Program-made: the position numbers and the translations under genes | In this document: piece by piece, positions 52,152-61,439 of the stretch | How positions within the stretch are numbered: position 1 is the first letter of the stretch | Layout of the letters: each line of letters opens with the position of its first letter | The notes under the pieces: model-generated | Told to the model about the DNA's origin: nothing | Databases searched by the model: none | Seen by the model: the letters and a program-made list of their open reading frames with translations, nothing else | From: Thermocatellispora tengchongensis | GTDB lineage: Bacteria > Actinomycetota > Actinomycetes > Streptosporangiales > Streptosporangiaceae | DNA length: 64,000 nucleotides | Direction: 5' to 3' | NCBI RefSeq assembly: GCF_014202315.1 | Contig: NZ_JACHGN010000006.1 | Location: 434,001-498,000, forward strand

Positions 52152-53912
52152 TCACCCGGTGACGAAGGTGAGGTGGGGCAGCACCTCGCCCGTGCTGTTC
52201 ATCTCGGCGAGCAGGCGGACCTCGGTGCCGTCGAAGGCGGTCACCGACACGCGGAAGGTGTCCTTCCCCGCCCAGCGGCCCCGGATGAGGTGCCGGTCGT
52301 CGTACCAGCCGATGGCGTAGGCGCCCTTGTCGCCCGGCACGGTCGCCCGGCGCTCGCCGGTGGCGGTGTCCCACACGCACAGGTCGTAGATCCCGCAGCC
52401 GGTGGTGACGAACAGCCGGCCGGACGGGGAGAACCGCTCCCTCCCCACCGGGTTGCCCACCCAGTGCATGGTACGGGTCACCCGCCCGGTCAGGTCCCGG
52501 AAGAGCACCCCGTTACGCAGCTCGGGCGTGGTGTAGTACGCCATGACGCCGTTCCCGTCGGGCGTCCAGTAGTAGACGGGCGGCACGGCGTCGGGGTCGG
52601 GCCGGTCCTGCGCGTCCGTGGTGGGCACGAACGTCGAGGTCCTGGCCACCACGTCCAGGATCACGAAGCCGCGGGTGACCGGCGGCCCCTGCCCGAGGGA
52701 GCCGATGACGGTGAGCAGCGCCCGCCTGTTGTCGCGGTTCCAGTTGAGGAACTGGGCGACATCCGGAGCGGTGGCGGCGGGCAGCGCGAACCGCTCTCCC
52801 GTGCGATGGTCGGTGAAGGCCACCTCCTGCCGCTGGAACTGCGCGAAGGACAGCTCGTTCACCACCGCCAGCCGGCGGCCGTCATGGGAGACCACGGCGA
52901 CGGCGTTGGCGCCTCCGACCCGCCGGAAGTCGCCGGAGGTGCCGGCGCGGGCGTAGGCGACGGTGCGCTTGCCGTCCTGACCGACGTGGTAGGAGGCCAG
53001 CTTCACCGGATCGGCCGGGTTCTCGTACAGGGTGCCGCCGGTGGGCAGGCCGGTCTCCGTCGTGGCGGGCGGCGGCGTCGCCGGGGGCGGGGTGGCCGGC
53101 GGGCGGGCCGTGACGGCGGGGGGCGAGGCGGTGGAGGCCGGGGCGGCGGCCGGCCGCGCCGGCGAGGGCGGCACGAGGAGGTAGGTGACGCCGGCGGACA
53201 CCAGGGCGACGGCCAGCGCGGCCGCCAGGAGGACCGGGGTGCGTGGGCGCCGCCGCCGGGCGGGCGGATCGGCCGGCGGAACCGGTTCCGACAGCAGCGC
53301 GGTGTCCAGCAGCCCGGAGTAGCCGATCAGCCGTAACAACGCCTCCTCGGCGGTGGGCCGCTCGCCGGCTTCGGCGGCCAGGCAGTCGGCCGCGAGGGCG
53401 CGCAGCGGTCCGTCGAGCGGGCCGAGGTCCGCCGCGCCGTGCAGCAGCCGGTTGACGACGGTGGTCATCGAGCCCTCGCCGAAGGGGGAGCGGCCGGTCG
53501 CCGCGTAGACCATCGTGGCGGCCCAGGTGAACAGGTCGCCCGAGGCGGAGACCGGAAGCCCCCGCACGTGCTCCGGCGTGCTCCAGACGAGGGTTCCGGC
53601 CGCGACGGTCTCGTCGTCGAGGGCGGGGGGAGCGCTCGCCGGCACGGGATGGCGCGGCCGGGGCCCGCGCGGGCCGAGCAGCACCGTGTCCGGCCGTACC
53701 GCGCCGTGCGTGATCCCCGCCCGGTGCAGGGCGGCCAGCCCGGTCATGGTGGCGATGGCGAGCCGGTGCAGGGCGGTGCCCGTCAGCGGCCCGTGCGCGC
53801 GGATCTCGTCCTCCAGCGAGGGCAGGCCGGTGCCGTCGTCCACGACGTAGCCGAGCCCGGCCGGTTCCTCCGCCGGCCGCTGCGGGGAATGCTGCGGGGG
53901 GTTCTGCGGCAT
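52152..53912 (-). CDS. Pseudokinase lacking the N-lobe, with propeller-like outer domain
   Basis: 586 residues from ATG 53912, with GAGGTGA overlapping the upstream stop. The kinase fold begins only at the hinge region (LEDEIRAHGPLTGTALHRL); there is no glycine loop or VAIK lysine. The catalytic loop reads HGAVRPDTVLL instead of HRDxKPxN, and no DFG is present. The C-lobe is otherwise well kept (PEHVRG, DLFTWAATMVYAATGRSPFG). A span (about 233-252), a Pro/Ala/Thr-rich linker and an outer domain with SHDGRRLAVV, YWTPDGNGVM and FSPSGRLFV segments follow. It cannot bind ATP normally; a scaffold or sensor role is inferred. Confidence 0.85.
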   Translation of the reverse strand: MPQNPPQHSPQRPAEEPAGLGYVVDDGTGLPSLEDEIRAHGPLTGTALHRLAIATMTGLAALHRAGITHGAVRPDTVLLGPRGPRPRHPVPASAPPALDDETVAAGTLVWSTPEHVRGLPVSASGDLFTWAATMVYAATGRSPFGEGSMTTVVNRLLHGAADLGPLDGPLRALAADCLAAEAGERPTAEEALLRLIGYSGLLDTALLSEPVPPADPPARRRRPRTPVLLAAALAVALVSAGVTYLLVPPSPARPAAAPASTASPPAVTARPPATPPPATPPPATTETGLPTGGTLYENPADPVKLASYHVGQDGKRTVAYARAGTSGDFRRVGGANAVAVVSHDGRRLAVVNELSFAQFQRQEVAFTDHRTGERFALPAATAPDVAQFLNWNRDNRRALLTVIGSLGQGPPVTRGFVILDVVARTSTFVPTTDAQDRPDPDAVPPVYYWTPDGNGVMAYYTTPELRNGVLFRDLTGRVTRTMHWVGNPVGRERFSPSGRLFVTTGCGIYDLCVWDTATGERRATVPGDKGAYAIGWYDDRHLIRGRWAGKDTFRVSVTAFDGTEVRLLAEMNSTGEVLPHLTFVTG

Positions 53913-53917
53913 CGCGG

Positions 53918-55831
53918 TCACCTCGGGGCCATGGCCACGTAGAAGTCCTCGTCGTAGTCCTTGCCGGCGATCGTCAGCAAGGTCCGCCGTTCCTTGCCGC
54001 GCAGATCCAGCGCGACCAGGCGGTCGGGCTCCTGGCTCGGGTTGAACACCAGCAGGTGGTTCTCGTCGTACCAGCCCCAGAACTCGCCGCCGTCGTAGAA
54101 CAGCGCGACGCTGGCTCGGCGCACGCCCTCGGCGGTGTCCCAGACGCAGTACGTGCCGCCGCTGGGGCAGGACGTGGCGAACAGCCCGCCGGACGGGGAG
54201 AACATGCGCCCGCCGGTGGTGAACCCCACCCAGTCCAGGGTACGCATCTCGCGCCCCGCCAGGTCGCGGACGCGCATGCCGTGATCCCGCCCCGTCTTGT
54301 ACGTCACCACGGTGCCGGTCCCGTCGGGCAGCCACGCGTAGTAGCCGCGGCCGTCGCGGGCCTCGTCGTCGGTGTCGACCAGCGTGACCTTCCTGGTGGC
54401 CACATCGATGATCGCGAACCCGCCGGGCAGCGGCACGCCCGCCTCGTCCTTGCCGGTGTCCTCGGTCGTGGTGAGCAGCAGCCGGCCGCCGTCCCCGGAC
54501 CACACCGGCCGCCGCGAGGGTCCGACCTCCACCTCGAAGCCCGCGCCGCCCGCCCGGTCGAGGAAGGTCACCTTGCCGTCCTCCAGCAGGGCCAGCCAGG
54601 TGCCCGCCGGAGAGGCGGCCATCTCCTCCGGCGTGCCGGCGGTCTTGACGAACCGTGTGCTGCCGGGCGCGCGCACGTAGAAGGAGTCGCCGGCGCGGTA
54701 GGCGGCGACCCGGAGCGGATCGGCGGGGTGCTCCAGCAGGCCCATCTCCGCTCCCGGCGCGGCCAGGGTGGCGGCCGGGGAGGGCGGTGGGGAAGGCGGG
54801 GGCGCCGCGGACAGCGACACCACGGACGGCGTGGGGGTGCCGGTCGCGGCGGCCGTGGCAGGGGCGCGGGACCGCAGCGCGTACACCGTGCCCGCCGAGG
54901 CCACGGCGATGACCAGGCCCACGGCCGCCGCGAGCACCGCGAACCGCCAGGAGCGGGCGCGCGGGGCGGCGGAGAGCGTGCCGGCGGACGGCGGCGCCGC
55001 CGCGGCGACCTCCTCCGGCCCGGCGGTGAGCAGGGAGTGGCCCACGAGCCTCAGCAGCGCCTCCCCCGCCGTGGGGCGTGCGGCCGGGTCCTTGTCCAGG
55101 CAGGCGGCGATGACGCCGCGCAGGTGCTCGTCCAGGGCGGTGAGGTCGGGTTCGGCCTGGATGATCCGGTTCATCGTGGCCACGGCGGATTCGCCCTCGA
55201 ACGGCGCCCGGCCGGTCGCGGCGAACAGCATCGTCGAGGCCCAGGCGAAGACGTCGGCCGGCTTGCCCGCCCCGGCTCCGGCGAACCGCTCGGGCGCGGC
55301 GAAGGCCAGCTTCGCCGCGCCGACCTTTTCGGTCGGGGCGTCGGCGGCCACGACCCCGGCGGCCTCCAGCGCGGGGGCGACCCCCGCGTTGATCACCCGC
55401 GGGCCCTCGGGCCCGAGCAGCACGTTGCCCGGGTCGAACTCGCCGTGGACGCCGCCGGCCTGGTGCACGGCCACGAGCGCCGTCATCGTGGCGATGGCCA
55501 GCCGGTGCAGCGCCGTGCCCGGCAACGGCCCCCGCCGCTCGACGGCCGCGCGCAGCGTCTCGCCGTCAACGTGCTCCGTGACCAGGAAGGGCCGTCCGTC
55601 CTCGGTCTCGCCCATGTCGATGACCTGCGCGGTGTAGTACGCGTCCTGCGCCCGGACCGGGCGGATGCGCTCCAGGAACGCCGACGCCTCCGCCGGGTAC
55701 ACCTTCACCACGACGCGCTCGCCCCCGGGCGCCCTGGCCGTGTAGACGCCGCTGCCGGCGAGCAGCCCGTCCAGCGTGTACTCGCCCAGCCGCCTGGGGT
55801 CTTCCCGGCGTAACGGAGCCGATTCTGGCAT
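53918..55831 (-). CDS. Pseudokinase with altered catalytic loop, propeller-like outer domain
   Basis: 637 residues; ATG 55831 follows GGAGG. The kinase domain (12-265) keeps the VVVKVY lysine, but the glycine loop is poor (LLAGSGVYTA), the catalytic loop is VHGEFDPGNVLL (Arg and Asp of HRD replaced by Gly and Glu), and the DFG is replaced by INAG. The APE motif survives (FAAPERFAG). A span (about 297-318) and a propeller-like outer part with SPAGTWLALL, WSGDGGRLLL and FSPSGGLFA follow. First gene of the triad operon. It may regulate the active kinase encoded two genes later. Confidence 0.85.
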   Translation of the reverse strand: MPESAPLRREDPRRLGEYTLDGLLAGSGVYTARAPGGERVVVKVYPAEASAFLERIRPVRAQDAYYTAQVIDMGETEDGRPFLVTEHVDGETLRAAVERRGPLPGTALHRLAIATMTALVAVHQAGGVHGEFDPGNVLLGPEGPRVINAGVAPALEAAGVVAADAPTEKVGAAKLAFAAPERFAGAGAGKPADVFAWASTMLFAATGRAPFEGESAVATMNRIIQAEPDLTALDEHLRGVIAACLDKDPAARPTAGEALLRLVGHSLLTAGPEEVAAAAPPSAGTLSAAPRARSWRFAVLAAAVGLVIAVASAGTVYALRSRAPATAAATGTPTPSVVSLSAAPPPSPPPSPAATLAAPGAEMGLLEHPADPLRVAAYRAGDSFYVRAPGSTRFVKTAGTPEEMAASPAGTWLALLEDGKVTFLDRAGGAGFEVEVGPSRRPVWSGDGGRLLLTTTEDTGKDEAGVPLPGGFAIIDVATRKVTLVDTDDEARDGRGYYAWLPDGTGTVVTYKTGRDHGMRVRDLAGREMRTLDWVGFTTGGRMFSPSGGLFATSCPSGGTYCVWDTAEGVRRASVALFYDGGEFWGWYDENHLLVFNPSQEPDRLVALDLRGKERRTLLTIAGKDYDEDFYVAMAPR

Positions 55832-55929
55832 GCGCACCTCCGGTCACCACCAACCGTAGATCATCCCAGAGGCGCGCGGGCGCGTACCGGAGATGCCGGC
55901 CGCGACCCCCGGCGGCGACGGCCGTCACG

Positions 55930-55960
55930 GGCGCCGGGCCACGTGCCGTGGCCCGGCGCC
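55930..55960. terminator. Strong GC-rich hairpin after the secreted Ig-like protein gene
   Basis: GGCGCCGGGCCAC and GTGGCCCGGCGCC make a perfect 13-bp stem with a 5-nt loop. It lies between the stop of the secreted protein gene (56032) and the start of the kinase operon (55831), both on the minus strand, so it most likely ends the former transcript. Confidence 0.7.
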
Positions 55961-56031
55961 GGTGGTCCCGGCGGGAGCCCCGAGGAACGACGATCACTTC
56001 TCGGGGCGGGACGCCGCCGGGGCCGGGGGTG

Positions 56032-57495
56032 CTACTTGGGCGGGCAGTTCAGGGTGAAGCTGACCTCCTTGACCGGCTTGTTGTGGTTGAGCACCTCGAA
56101 GCGGGCCACGCCGTCGGAGGTCACCGGGTGGTTGGCCGCGAGGAACCTGGTGGTGCCCTTGCCGAACGCCTTCTTCGCCTCGAACGAGGTGCCGGGCACG
56201 GTCACCCGGTAGATCACCTCGTCGGACCTGTCCAGGGTGAGCGTGACCTCGATCGCCAGGCGGGCGCGGTCGGTGCACTGCGGCGCGGTCACCACCTTGT
56301 CGATGCTCACCGTGACCTCCTGCGGCTCCTGTAGGCAGGTGAGGGTGAACACCTTCTCGGCCACGACCACGGACCCGCTGCCGATCCTGGCGTGGAGCCT
56401 GAGCGTGTGCGTGCCCTGCTTGGAGGAGTCGAGACTGAACGAGGCGCCGGTCAGCACCTGCCGGTAGGAGTCCTGCGGTGTCCAGGTGGCCTGCTGGTCG
56501 TCCCAGGGGACGCCGTCCAGGCTCCAGTTGTAGGTGACCGTGCCGCCCCAGTTCTCCGGCGGCATCACGTAGCCGTAGGCCTGGTAGGCGATCGGCGCCG
56601 TGCAGGCGCCCTCGTAATCGCCGGGGTACAGTTCGGTCAGCCTGACCGACGGCTCGGGCCGGCCGGGACCTCCTGTCGGCGTGGTCGTCGGCGTCGCGGT
56701 CGGTGTCGTCGTCGGTGTCGTCGTCGGGGTCGTCGTGGGCGTCGGCGTCGGGTTCGTGGCGCAGGTCACCTTGTAGGCGGCGCGGCCGGAGTCGTGCCCG
56801 TCCTGTACCGCGATGGCCTTCCAGCCGCTCGTGGAGGAGGCCACGCTCAGCGGCAGCACGACCTCGCGCAGACGGGGCCCGCCCGCCGGGAAGTCGAGGT
56901 ACTGCACCGGGCCCTCGCCCAGGGCGCTGTCCACCCAGCGGTAGGCGACCCTGGCGGGCACGCGCGACACCTGGATGGTGCCGGTGAAGCGGACGGTGAC
57001 CGGGCAGGCGCCCTGCTGGACCGGCGGGTCCACGCGTACGGCGGCGGCGGCCACCGTCGGCCGCTGCCGGTCGGCGGGCAGCGGCCGGCCCGCGTCGTAG
57101 ATCTTCAACGGACCCGTGCACGTCACGGCGTAACGCGCCTTGGCCGACAGCCCCTTCTTACCGATGATCTCCACGGCCTGCCAGCCCTTGGCCGACCTGT
57201 CGAAGGTCTGCCTGTCCCTGACCACGACCTTCTTGGCACCGTTCGTACGGAAGCTCTTGATCACCCCGGTGGTGCCGTCGCTGCGGACCCAGCGGTACCT
57301 GACCGTGCCCTTCCCCTTGGCGGTCACGGTCGCGGTGAAACCGACGGTGGTCGGGCAGGAGCCGGACTGTCCGGCCGGTGATGCCTTGACCGCGGACACG
57401 GCGGCCTTGACCGGCCGGGGGGCGGCGGCTGCGGGGGGCGGGTTGACCAGCCCGCCGAGCAAGAGCGCACCAAGCAGCAAAGCTGCCCTTCTCAT
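56032..57495 (-). CDS. Secreted protein with Ig-like repeats and a Thr-Pro linker
   Basis: 487 residues from ATG 57495. A signal peptide (MRRAALLLGALLLGGLV, cleavage near residue 26) is followed by three to four Ig/PKD-like units, each beginning with a cysteine (GSCPTTVGFTATV, GACPVTVRFTGTI, GACTAPIAYQAYG, PQCTDRARLAIEV) and closing with another cysteine (YAVTCTG, YKVTCAT, FTLTCLQ, FTLNCPP). Units 2 and 3 are joined by a threonine/proline-rich linker (P-T-T-T repeats). Function unknown; extracellular adhesion or binding is an inference from the fold. Confidence 0.75.
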   Translation of the reverse strand: MRRAALLLGALLLGGLVNPPPAAAAPRPVKAAVSAVKASPAGQSGSCPTTVGFTATVTAKGKGTVRYRWVRSDGTTGVIKSFRTNGAKKVVVRDRQTFDRSAKGWQAVEIIGKKGLSAKARYAVTCTGPLKIYDAGRPLPADRQRPTVAAAAVRVDPPVQQGACPVTVRFTGTIQVSRVPARVAYRWVDSALGEGPVQYLDFPAGGPRLREVVLPLSVASSTSGWKAIAVQDGHDSGRAAYKVTCATNPTPTPTTTPTTTPTTTPTATPTTTPTGGPGRPEPSVRLTELYPGDYEGACTAPIAYQAYGYVMPPENWGGTVTYNWSLDGVPWDDQQATWTPQDSYRQVLTGASFSLDSSKQGTHTLRLHARIGSGSVVVAEKVFTLTCLQEPQEVTVSIDKVVTAPQCTDRARLAIEVTLTLDRSDEVIYRVTVPGTSFEAKKAFGKGTTRFLAANHPVTSDGVARFEVLNHNKPVKEVSFTLNCPPK

Positions 57496-57651
57496 GGGGT
57501 AGCGCCTTTCTAGTGAGGGAGAGCGCACAGGTTAACGGCCGCCACTTGAGCCTCAGTTGTCACCGAATGGGTCCTCACAGGCGGCGCACGCGCCGGGGCC
57601 TCGGGGCGGAGCACGTACGGGAGAAAAAGGGCCGCGCACCGGCCGGAGCGG

Positions 57652-59181
57652 CTACGGCGTGCCTGCGGCGCCCCCCTCGCAGGTCTGGTCGGTGGCGGGC
57701 AGGGCGCCGGTTTCGAGGTAGGCGTTCACCTTGTCGTCCACGCAGGGGTCGCCGTATTCGCCGTATATCCCGTGGGCGATGGTGTCGCGCAGGGTCAGGA
57801 GGCGAGAGCCGGTCAGGAGGCGACGCATGGCCTGGCCGCCTCGGTAGGTGGTGGCGGTGTCGCCGGTGGCGGAGACGAGGAGAGCCGGATGGTGTCCGCC
57901 GATCGTGGGCGGGGCCTCGCGGGGTTTGTGGGGCCAGAAGGCGCAGGGGGAGATGTTGCCGGTCAGGGGGCCGAAGAGAGGATGGCGGCGCCGGCTGCGT
58001 TCGATGTCGCGCCAGTAGGTCTCGGGATCGCGCGGGGCGGCGCGGTCGCCGCACATGATGGCGGCGGCCGGGCTGCCGTAGTGGGACAGGTCGCCGGTCA
58101 GCAGGAACCGGAGGGTCTGCCGCAGCGCCGGGGGTGCGGCGACGCCGGCCCCGCGTGCCGCCCGGCGCAACGCCTCCATGGTGGCGGTGAACGCGGCGCG
58201 GTTCTCCTCGCGGTCGTCGCCCACGCCGGTGTAGATCAGGTACGGGACGACGTGCTCGTCGAGCGCGTACGGGCCGACGCGCAGGGGGCGTGCCGACGCC
58301 GCCTCGACGACGTGCCGGACGGTGGCGAGAACGGCGCGGCGGGTGCGGCCGAGGCCGTGGTCACGGGGGTGCGCGGCGGCCCATGACGCCCAGGCGCCGA
58401 GGGCACGCTCCGCCGCGGGTTCCCTGCCCAGCAGCCGGGGCCCGTACCGGGCCGGATCGACTGGGCTGTCCAGGACCACCCGGTCGGTTCGCCCGGGGAA
58501 CATCTCCATGTAGAGGGCGCCGAGATAGGCGCCGTAGGAGTAGCCGAGGTAGGAGATGCGCCGTTCGCCGAGGACGGCGCGCACGATGTCCAGGTCACGG
58601 GCGGTGTTCCGGGTGGTGGCGTGCGGGAGCACGTCGCCGTGGCGCCGCGCGCACCGTTCGGCCAGCCGCCTGTGGAAGGCCACCTGCCGGTCGAACGCGG
58701 CCCGGTCGCCGCCCGCGGAGCGGATCCAGATGCCGGTGGGCCAGCCGCAGTCCAGCGGTGTGCTGCGGCCCACGAACCTCGGGTCGATCCCCACGAGGTC
58801 GTAGCGGGAGCCGGCGTCCCCCATGTACGCGCGGGTGCTCAGGGGCATGCCCAGCGTCGGCTCACCGGGCCCGCCCCGGTTGAGCAGCATCGTGCCGATC
58901 CGGCGGGAGGGGTCGGACGCCGGCAGCCGGGACACGGCGATCGTGATCGTTCGCCCCGCCGGCCGGCTGTAGTCCAGGGGCACGGTTATCCGGGCGCATC
59001 GGGCTCCGGCCTGGTCGAGAGCCGTGCCCTCGTGGTCCTGCGGCCCTTGGCCGCAGTCCGTCCAGGTGACGCTCTGGTGGTGGTAGGCGGCCAGGTCGCG
59101 GGCGGGCCGGTCCACGACGGCGACGGCGACCGCGCTCACGCCGGCCAGAACCAGTGCGCCCAGTCGTTTCCTCGTTGTCAT
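57652..59181 (-). CDS. Secreted TAP-like alpha/beta hydrolase (tripeptidyl aminopeptidase family)
   Basis: 509 residues from ATG 59181. An N-terminal hydrophobic stretch (LGALVLAGVSAVAVAVV) is a signal peptide or anchor. The hydrolase core has TMLLNRGGPGEPTLG (oxyanion region), YDLVGIDPRFVGRSTPLDC and the nucleophile elbow LGYSYGAYLGALY. The C-terminal TAP-like region contains HHPALLVSATGDTATTY, then the catalytic His in IAHGIYGEYGDPCV. This is the architecture of Streptomyces SlpD/E and tripeptidyl aminopeptidases, which trim secreted peptides. Convergent to nothing; divergent from the two-component pair. Confidence 0.88.
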   Translation of the reverse strand: MTTRKRLGALVLAGVSAVAVAVVDRPARDLAAYHHQSVTWTDCGQGPQDHEGTALDQAGARCARITVPLDYSRPAGRTITIAVSRLPASDPSRRIGTMLLNRGGPGEPTLGMPLSTRAYMGDAGSRYDLVGIDPRFVGRSTPLDCGWPTGIWIRSAGGDRAAFDRQVAFHRRLAERCARRHGDVLPHATTRNTARDLDIVRAVLGERRISYLGYSYGAYLGALYMEMFPGRTDRVVLDSPVDPARYGPRLLGREPAAERALGAWASWAAAHPRDHGLGRTRRAVLATVRHVVEAASARPLRVGPYALDEHVVPYLIYTGVGDDREENRAAFTATMEALRRAARGAGVAAPPALRQTLRFLLTGDLSHYGSPAAAIMCGDRAAPRDPETYWRDIERSRRRHPLFGPLTGNISPCAFWPHKPREAPPTIGGHHPALLVSATGDTATTYRGGQAMRRLLTGSRLLTLRDTIAHGIYGEYGDPCVDDKVNAYLETGALPATDQTCEGGAAGTP

Positions 59182-59310
59182 GGCCGCGACGCTAGGTCTG
59201 CCGGCCATGACGGCGACATGGTGTGCGCTGTCTGCCGAAGGTACAGTCCGCTGTAGTGCCCGTTCCCCGCCGTGCCCCGATACTGGCACCGAGGACCGAA
59301 GGGAGGGGGC

Positions 59311-60453
59311 GTGCCGAAACCGTGGCGCGGCGTGGCCTACCTGCTCGACGGTCTGCTGACCGCCCTCGCCACGATCGTCCTGCTGCCGGTTCTCGCGCTG
59401 CCCGCCGCGGCGCACGCCTGGGCCGAACGCCATCGGCGACGCGCCGGGCTGCTGCTCGGCGTCACGGTCCCGGATCGTCCGACGCCGCCCGCCGGTCGCC
59501 CCTGGGCTCGGTGGGGCCGCGACCTGTTGTGGGCGGTGGCGCACGTCGCGACGGCGTTGCCGCTCGGGCTGGCCGCGCTGACCTGCCTGGGCAACATCCT
59601 CACCGCCACCGTGTCCCTGACGCTGTGGTGGGCGCTGCCCCCGGCCGCGACCCCGCGCCTGCTCGGCGACATTCCGGTGGAGGGCTGGACGGTGGCGCTG
59701 GCGCCGGTGCAGATCGTCGTTCTGGCCGCGGTGGCCTGGCTGGGCGGCCCGCCTCTGGCCCGCGCGCACGCCCGGCTCTGCCTGGCGGTGTTGTCCCCGT
59801 CGGCGGCCGGACGACTGACCCAGCGGGTGGAGGAGCTGACCCGGACACGGGCCGAGGCCCTGGACGCGCACGCGGCGGAGCTGCGCCGGATCGAACGCGA
59901 CCTGCATGACGGTGTCCAGGCCCAGTTGGTGGCGGTCGCCCTGCGCCTCGGCGTTGCCGGCGAGTCGCTGACCGGCGCCCCCGAGGGCGCGACGAGGCTG
60001 GTACGGGAAGCGCACGAGGGAGTGGAGCAGGCCATGGCGGGCTTGCGCGCGGTGATCCGTACCGCGTACCCGCCGATCCTGGCCGACCGCGGGCTCGCCG
60101 GGGCGCTGACGGCCCTGGCCGCGGGGTGCGGCGTGCCGGCCCGCGTCCACATCGGGGAACTGGGCGCGGTCCCGGTCGCCGTGGAGACGGTGGCCTACTT
60201 CGTCGTCGCCGAAGCGCTCACCAACGCCGCCAGACACAGCCGCGCCACCTCGGCCGAGGTGCGCGTCGAACGGGTGGGCGCCATGCTGTCGGTCCGGGTC
60301 ACCGACGACGGGATCGGCGGCGCGGACGAAGCGCGGGGCACCGGCATCAGCGGGATCCGCCGCCGCGTGCTCGCCCTCGACGGCACCGTCCAGGTGACCA
60401 GCCCACCGGGCGGCCCCACCACGATCGCCGTGGAGGTGCCGTGCGGGTCGTGA
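59311..60453 (+). CDS. Sensor histidine kinase, NarL/DesK type
   Basis: 380 residues from GTG 59311 behind GGGAGGGGG. About four membrane spans in the first 150 residues with no large outer domain, so it senses a membrane or intramembrane signal. The HisKA_3 helix carries ERDLHDGVQAQLVAVAL, with the phosphorylated His near residue 198, and the ATPase domain has VVAEALTNAARHS, then DDGIGGADEARGTGISGIRRR. Its end overlaps the response-regulator gene by 13 bp. Confidence 0.9.
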   Translation: MPKPWRGVAYLLDGLLTALATIVLLPVLALPAAAHAWAERHRRRAGLLLGVTVPDRPTPPAGRPWARWGRDLLWAVAHVATALPLGLAALTCLGNILTATVSLTLWWALPPAATPRLLGDIPVEGWTVALAPVQIVVLAAVAWLGGPPLARAHARLCLAVLSPSAAGRLTQRVEELTRTRAEALDAHAAELRRIERDLHDGVQAQLVAVALRLGVAGESLTGAPEGATRLVREAHEGVEQAMAGLRAVIRTAYPPILADRGLAGALTALAAGCGVPARVHIGELGAVPVAVETVAYFVVAEALTNAARHSRATSAEVRVERVGAMLSVRVTDDGIGGADEARGTGISGIRRRVLALDGTVQVTSPPGGPTTIAVEVPCGS

Positions 60454-61085
60454 TCGCCGAGGACAACGTCCTGCTGTCCAGCGGCCTGGAACTGCTGCTG
60501 GCGGCCAAGGGCTTCGAGGTCGTCGCGACCGTCGGCGACGGCCCGTCCTTCCTGGCCGCCGTCACCGCGCACCGCCCCGACGTGACGATCGTCGATGTGC
60601 GGCTCCCGCCGTCCTTCAAGGACGAGGGAATCCGCGCCGCCCTCGACGCACGCCGCCTCCGGCCCGGCCTGCCGGTGCTGGTGCTGTCGCAGTACGTCGA
60701 ACGCGAGTACGCCAAGGAACTGCTCACCGACGGCCGCGGCGGCATCGGCTACCTGCTCAAGGACCGGGTGAGCCGGGTCGCCGAGTTCACCGGCGCCCTG
60801 CGCCGCGTCGCCGCGGGCGGCACCGCGATGGACCCGGAGGTCATCGCCCAGCTCCTGGTGGGCCCCGGCCGCGACCCGCTGTCCGGCCTCACGCCGCGCG
60901 AACTTCAGGTCCTCGCCCTGATGGCCGAAGGGCACGACAACACCGCGCTCGCCGACCGGCTCGGCATCACCCTCAACGCCGTTCACAAGCACATCGGCGC
61001 CATCTTCGCCAAGCTGGGGCTGTCCCCCTCCGACAGCGGCCACCGCCGCGTCCAAGCCGTTCTCACCTACCTGAACCACCGCTGA
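60441..61085 (+). CDS. NarL-family response regulator
   Basis: 214 residues, GTG 60441 inside the 3' end of the kinase gene. The receiver domain begins VRVVIAEDNVLLSSGLELLL with acidic pocket ED (residues 7-8), phospho-acceptor Asp in IVDVRLPP (near 53) and Lys in LLKDRVS. The LuxR-type HTH has LTPRELQVLALMAEG, then NAVHKHIGAIFAKLGL. Partner of the preceding kinase; targets unknown. A possible target is the divergent hydrolase gene. Confidence 0.9.
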   Translation: MRVVIAEDNVLLSSGLELLLAAKGFEVVATVGDGPSFLAAVTAHRPDVTIVDVRLPPSFKDEGIRAALDARRLRPGLPVLVLSQYVEREYAKELLTDGRGGIGYLLKDRVSRVAEFTGALRRVAAGGTAMDPEVIAQLLVGPGRDPLSGLTPRELQVLALMAEGHDNTALADRLGITLNAVHKHIGAIFAKLGLSPSDSGHRRVQAVLTYLNHR

Positions 61086-61103
61086 CCTGGAGGGCCGCCG
61101 GGT

Positions 61104-61325
61104 TCAGCGCCGGCGCCGGAGCAGGAGGGCGCGGGCGCGCAGGAGCGCCGGCACGAGGGCGTACACCACCACGGGGACCACGATCGCGGTGAGGGCGAGG
61201 GTGCGCAGCGGCAGGGGGAGCGGTGCCAGGACCGGGCCGATCAGGAGCTGGACCAGCATGATCATCAAGTAGACCGCCAGCCAGGTGATCAGGGCGCGCT
61301 GGTGCACGGAGGGAGCGGAAGACAT
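61104..61325 (-). CDS. 73-residue two-span membrane protein under TetR control
   Basis: From ATG 61325 (GAAAGGG upstream). Two hydrophobic helices (about 12-31, ITWLAVYLMIMLVQLLIGPV, and 41-60, TLALTAIVVPVVVYALV) and a basic C-terminal end of arginines. It resembles small DUF2798-like membrane proteins. Two copies of the TCCAAC-N6-GTTGGA operator lie directly upstream, so the TetR next door most likely represses it. Confidence 0.7.
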   Translation of the reverse strand: MSSAPSVHQRALITWLAVYLMIMLVQLLIGPVLAPLPLPLRTLALTAIVVPVVVYALVPALLRARALLLRRRR

Positions 61326-61349
61326 GGCGATGCCCTTTCGCGAAGCATT

Positions 61350-61367
61350 TCCAACTAGATGGTTGGA
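61350..61367. promoter_or_regulatory. TetR operator copy 1
   Basis: TCCAACTAGATGGTTGGA, a palindrome of type TCCAAC-N6-GTTGGA, 25 bp before the start of the small membrane-protein gene. One of four copies around the TetR gene at 61440-62030. Confidence 0.75.
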
Positions 61368-61383
61368 TAGTGCCACGAGAGAA

Positions 61384-61401
61384 TCCAACTGTCTAGTTGG
61401 A
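61384..61401. promoter_or_regulatory. TetR operator copy 2
   Basis: TCCAACTGTCTAGTTGGA, the same TCCAAC-N6-GTTGGA palindrome; its centre is 34 bp (about three helical turns) from that of copy 1, consistent with side-by-side repressor dimers. Confidence 0.75.
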
Positions 61402-61439
61402 TTCTGCCCGAGATGGCCGCCGGCGACGGCGTGCCGCGT

